Part shown: positions 23,909-25,047 of the stretch, piece by piece
Numbering within the stretch: the stretch's first letter is position 1
Layout: each line of letters opens with the position of its first letter
DNA from: BRH-c25 sp041690515
GTDB lineage: Bacteria; Bacillota; Clostridia; Lutisporales; Lutisporaceae
Direction of reading: 5' to 3'
Length of the DNA: 25,047 nt
Assembly (NCBI GenBank): GCA_041690515.1
Contig: JAWLHF010000046.1
Span: 1 to 25,047 of the forward strand
The notes under the pieces: generated by a model
Seen by the model: the letters and a program-made list of their open reading frames with translations, nothing else
Databases searched by the model: none
What the model was told of the DNA's origin: nothing
Made by a program: the position numbers and the translations under genes

Positions 23909-25047
23909 GTGTCATTATGGGATGAATTATTGAATTTTTATTACAGTATGGGATTCACAGCGATATCATGGCAGCAGGCAGTTATGCTTGGAATATCCTG
24001 TGTACTCATATATCTAGCACTTAAGAAGGGATTTGAACCCCTTCTCCTTGTGCCGATAGCCTTCGGTATGTTATTGGCAAACCTGCCAATGGCAGGACTC
24101 ATGTCAGGTCCGGTTTATGAAATTGCAACAGACCCAGTAACCGGTGAGCATGTGCATAAAATGAAGGAAGCCGGCGGCGTTTTATACTACCTGTATCAGG
24201 GTGTAAAGCTGGGGATATATCCCCCTCTGATATTCTTTGGAGTAGGTGCAATGACTGATTTTGGTCCGCTTATAGCAAATCCAAAGAGTATACTTCTTGG
24301 AGCTGCTGCACAGTTTGGAATTTTTACGACTTTCATAGGTGCCTTACTTCTAAATCTGGTACCGGGACTATCATTTACACTCCAGGAAGCAGGTTCAATA
24401 GGGATAATTGGTGGAGCGGACGGACCTACAGCTATATACCTGACAGCAAAATTAGCTCCCCATCTGCTGGGCCCCATAGCTGTCGCAGCGTATTCATACA
24501 TGGCTCTGGTGCCGCTTATTCAGCCTCCTATAATGAAAGCTCTTACTACTAAGAAGGAAAGAGAAATAGTGATGGAGCAGTTGAGAACAGTATCCAAGGT
24601 TGAGAAAATTGTATTCCCTATACTTGTTACTTTGGTTGTATCCTTGATACTTCCATCAGCAGCAGCACTGATAGGACTGCTTATGTTTGGTAATCTGCTC
24701 AGAGAGGCAGTTGACCTGCAGAGCGTACTGAACAGACTTTCCAAAACAGCTCAGAATGAGTTGATGAATATTGTTGTAATATTCCTTGGAGTCACGGTGG
24801 GTGCAACTGCAAACGGTGAGATATTCCTTCAGCCTCAGACACTTGCGATAATCGCACTAGGACTTGCTGCATTCTCAATGGGAACAGCTGCAGGTACGAT
24901 ATTCGGTAAGATAATGTGCAAGCTGTCAGGAGGAAAGGTCAATCCTCTCATAGGTTCAGCAGGCGTTTCGGCAGTTCCTATGGCAGCAAGGGTGGCACAG
25001 AAGGTAGGACAGGAAGCAAATCCGAACAATTATCTGTTGATGCATGC
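23909..25047 (+). CDS. mmdB: Na+-translocating decarboxylase beta subunit, truncated by the window edge
   Basis: This membrane subunit decarboxylates carboxybiotin and exports Na+. The frame is open to the right edge; about 379 codons are seen, and probably only about 20 are missing because the last residues (PNNYLLMHA) match the near-terminal motif of the family. GTG at 23909 is chosen since AGGGGGAAT lies at good spacing; ATG at 23864 or 23891 in the same frame would add 15 or 6 residues. About nine hydrophobic segments alternate with loops. Key motifs are GGADGPTAIY, with the Na+-site Asp at 171, and GSAGVSAVPMAARVAQ. MmdB and OadB cannot be told apart by sequence; context favours methylmalonyl-CoA. 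Confidence 0.95.
   Translation, partial: MSLWDELLNFYYSMGFTAISWQQAVMLGISCVLIYLALKKGFEPLLLVPIAFGMLLANLPMAGLMSGPVYEIATDPVTGEHVHKMKEAGGVLYYLYQGVKLGIYPPLIFFGVGAMTDFGPLIANPKSILLGAAAQFGIFTTFIGALLLNLVPGLSFTLQEAGSIGIIGGADGPTAIYLTAKLAPHLLGPIAVAAYSYMALVPLIQPPIMKALTTKKEREIVMEQLRTVSKVEKIVFPILVTLVVSLILPSAAALIGLLMFGNLLREAVDLQSVLNRLSKTAQNELMNIVVIFLGVTVGATANGEIFLQPQTLAIIALGLAAFSMGTAAGTIFGKIMCKLSGGKVNPLIGSAGVSAVPMAARVAQKVGQEANPNNYLLMH

Overview
The window reads as chromosome of an AT-rich, endospore-forming, low-GC Gram-positive anaerobe (class Clostridia). This rests on the sporulation genes spoIIE, yabS and yabT, S-layer homology (SLH) domains, purine-rich Shine-Dalgarno sequences, several TTG/GTG starts, and a sodium-pumping methylmalonyl-CoA decarboxylase. 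Species cannot be fixed from the sequence. All supported protein genes are on the + strand.

Region 1 (1-8794), cell surface. A run of small hairpins at the left edge may be the end of a mobile element or of a preceding gene; it is followed by AT-rich non-coding DNA. Then come two secreted proteins in one unit: a 2007-residue multidomain protein (lamin-tail domain, OB-fold-like modules, PHP metallohydrolase, Ig-like domains) and, 21 bases later, a 609-residue protein with three C-terminal SLH domains. A clear terminator closes this unit.

Region 2 (about 8600-17000), the conserved spoIIE-yabS-yabT-tilS-hpt-ftsH block, in the same order as in Bacillus subtilis. The spoIIE promoter looks like the Spo0A-activated, long-spacer type. 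A large foldable element lies between spoIIE and yabS and can pair with the yabS ribosome-binding site. The yabT stop codon lies inside a perfect 18-bp terminator stem. tilS and hpt overlap; ftsH has its own promoter and terminator.

Region 3 (17000-25047), propionate metabolism. A small FlK-like hotdog thioesterase precedes a gene set for a split methylmalonyl-CoA mutase (catalytic and B12-binding subunits), MeaB GTPase, methylmalonyl-CoA epimerase, and the Na+-translocating methylmalonyl-CoA decarboxylase in the order alpha, delta, biotin carrier, beta. The beta gene runs off the right edge. Together they would interconvert succinyl-CoA and propionyl-CoA and couple decarboxylation to Na+ export. 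No biotin carboxylase is present here, which fits decarboxylation rather than ATP-driven carboxylation. A 97-base imperfect hairpin made of heptad repeats sits between the two mutase subunit genes.

No tRNA, rRNA, CRISPR array, complete insertion sequence or prophage gene was found. The least explained items are the spoIIE-yabS RNA structure, the heptad hairpin in the mutase operon, and the surface protein pair.
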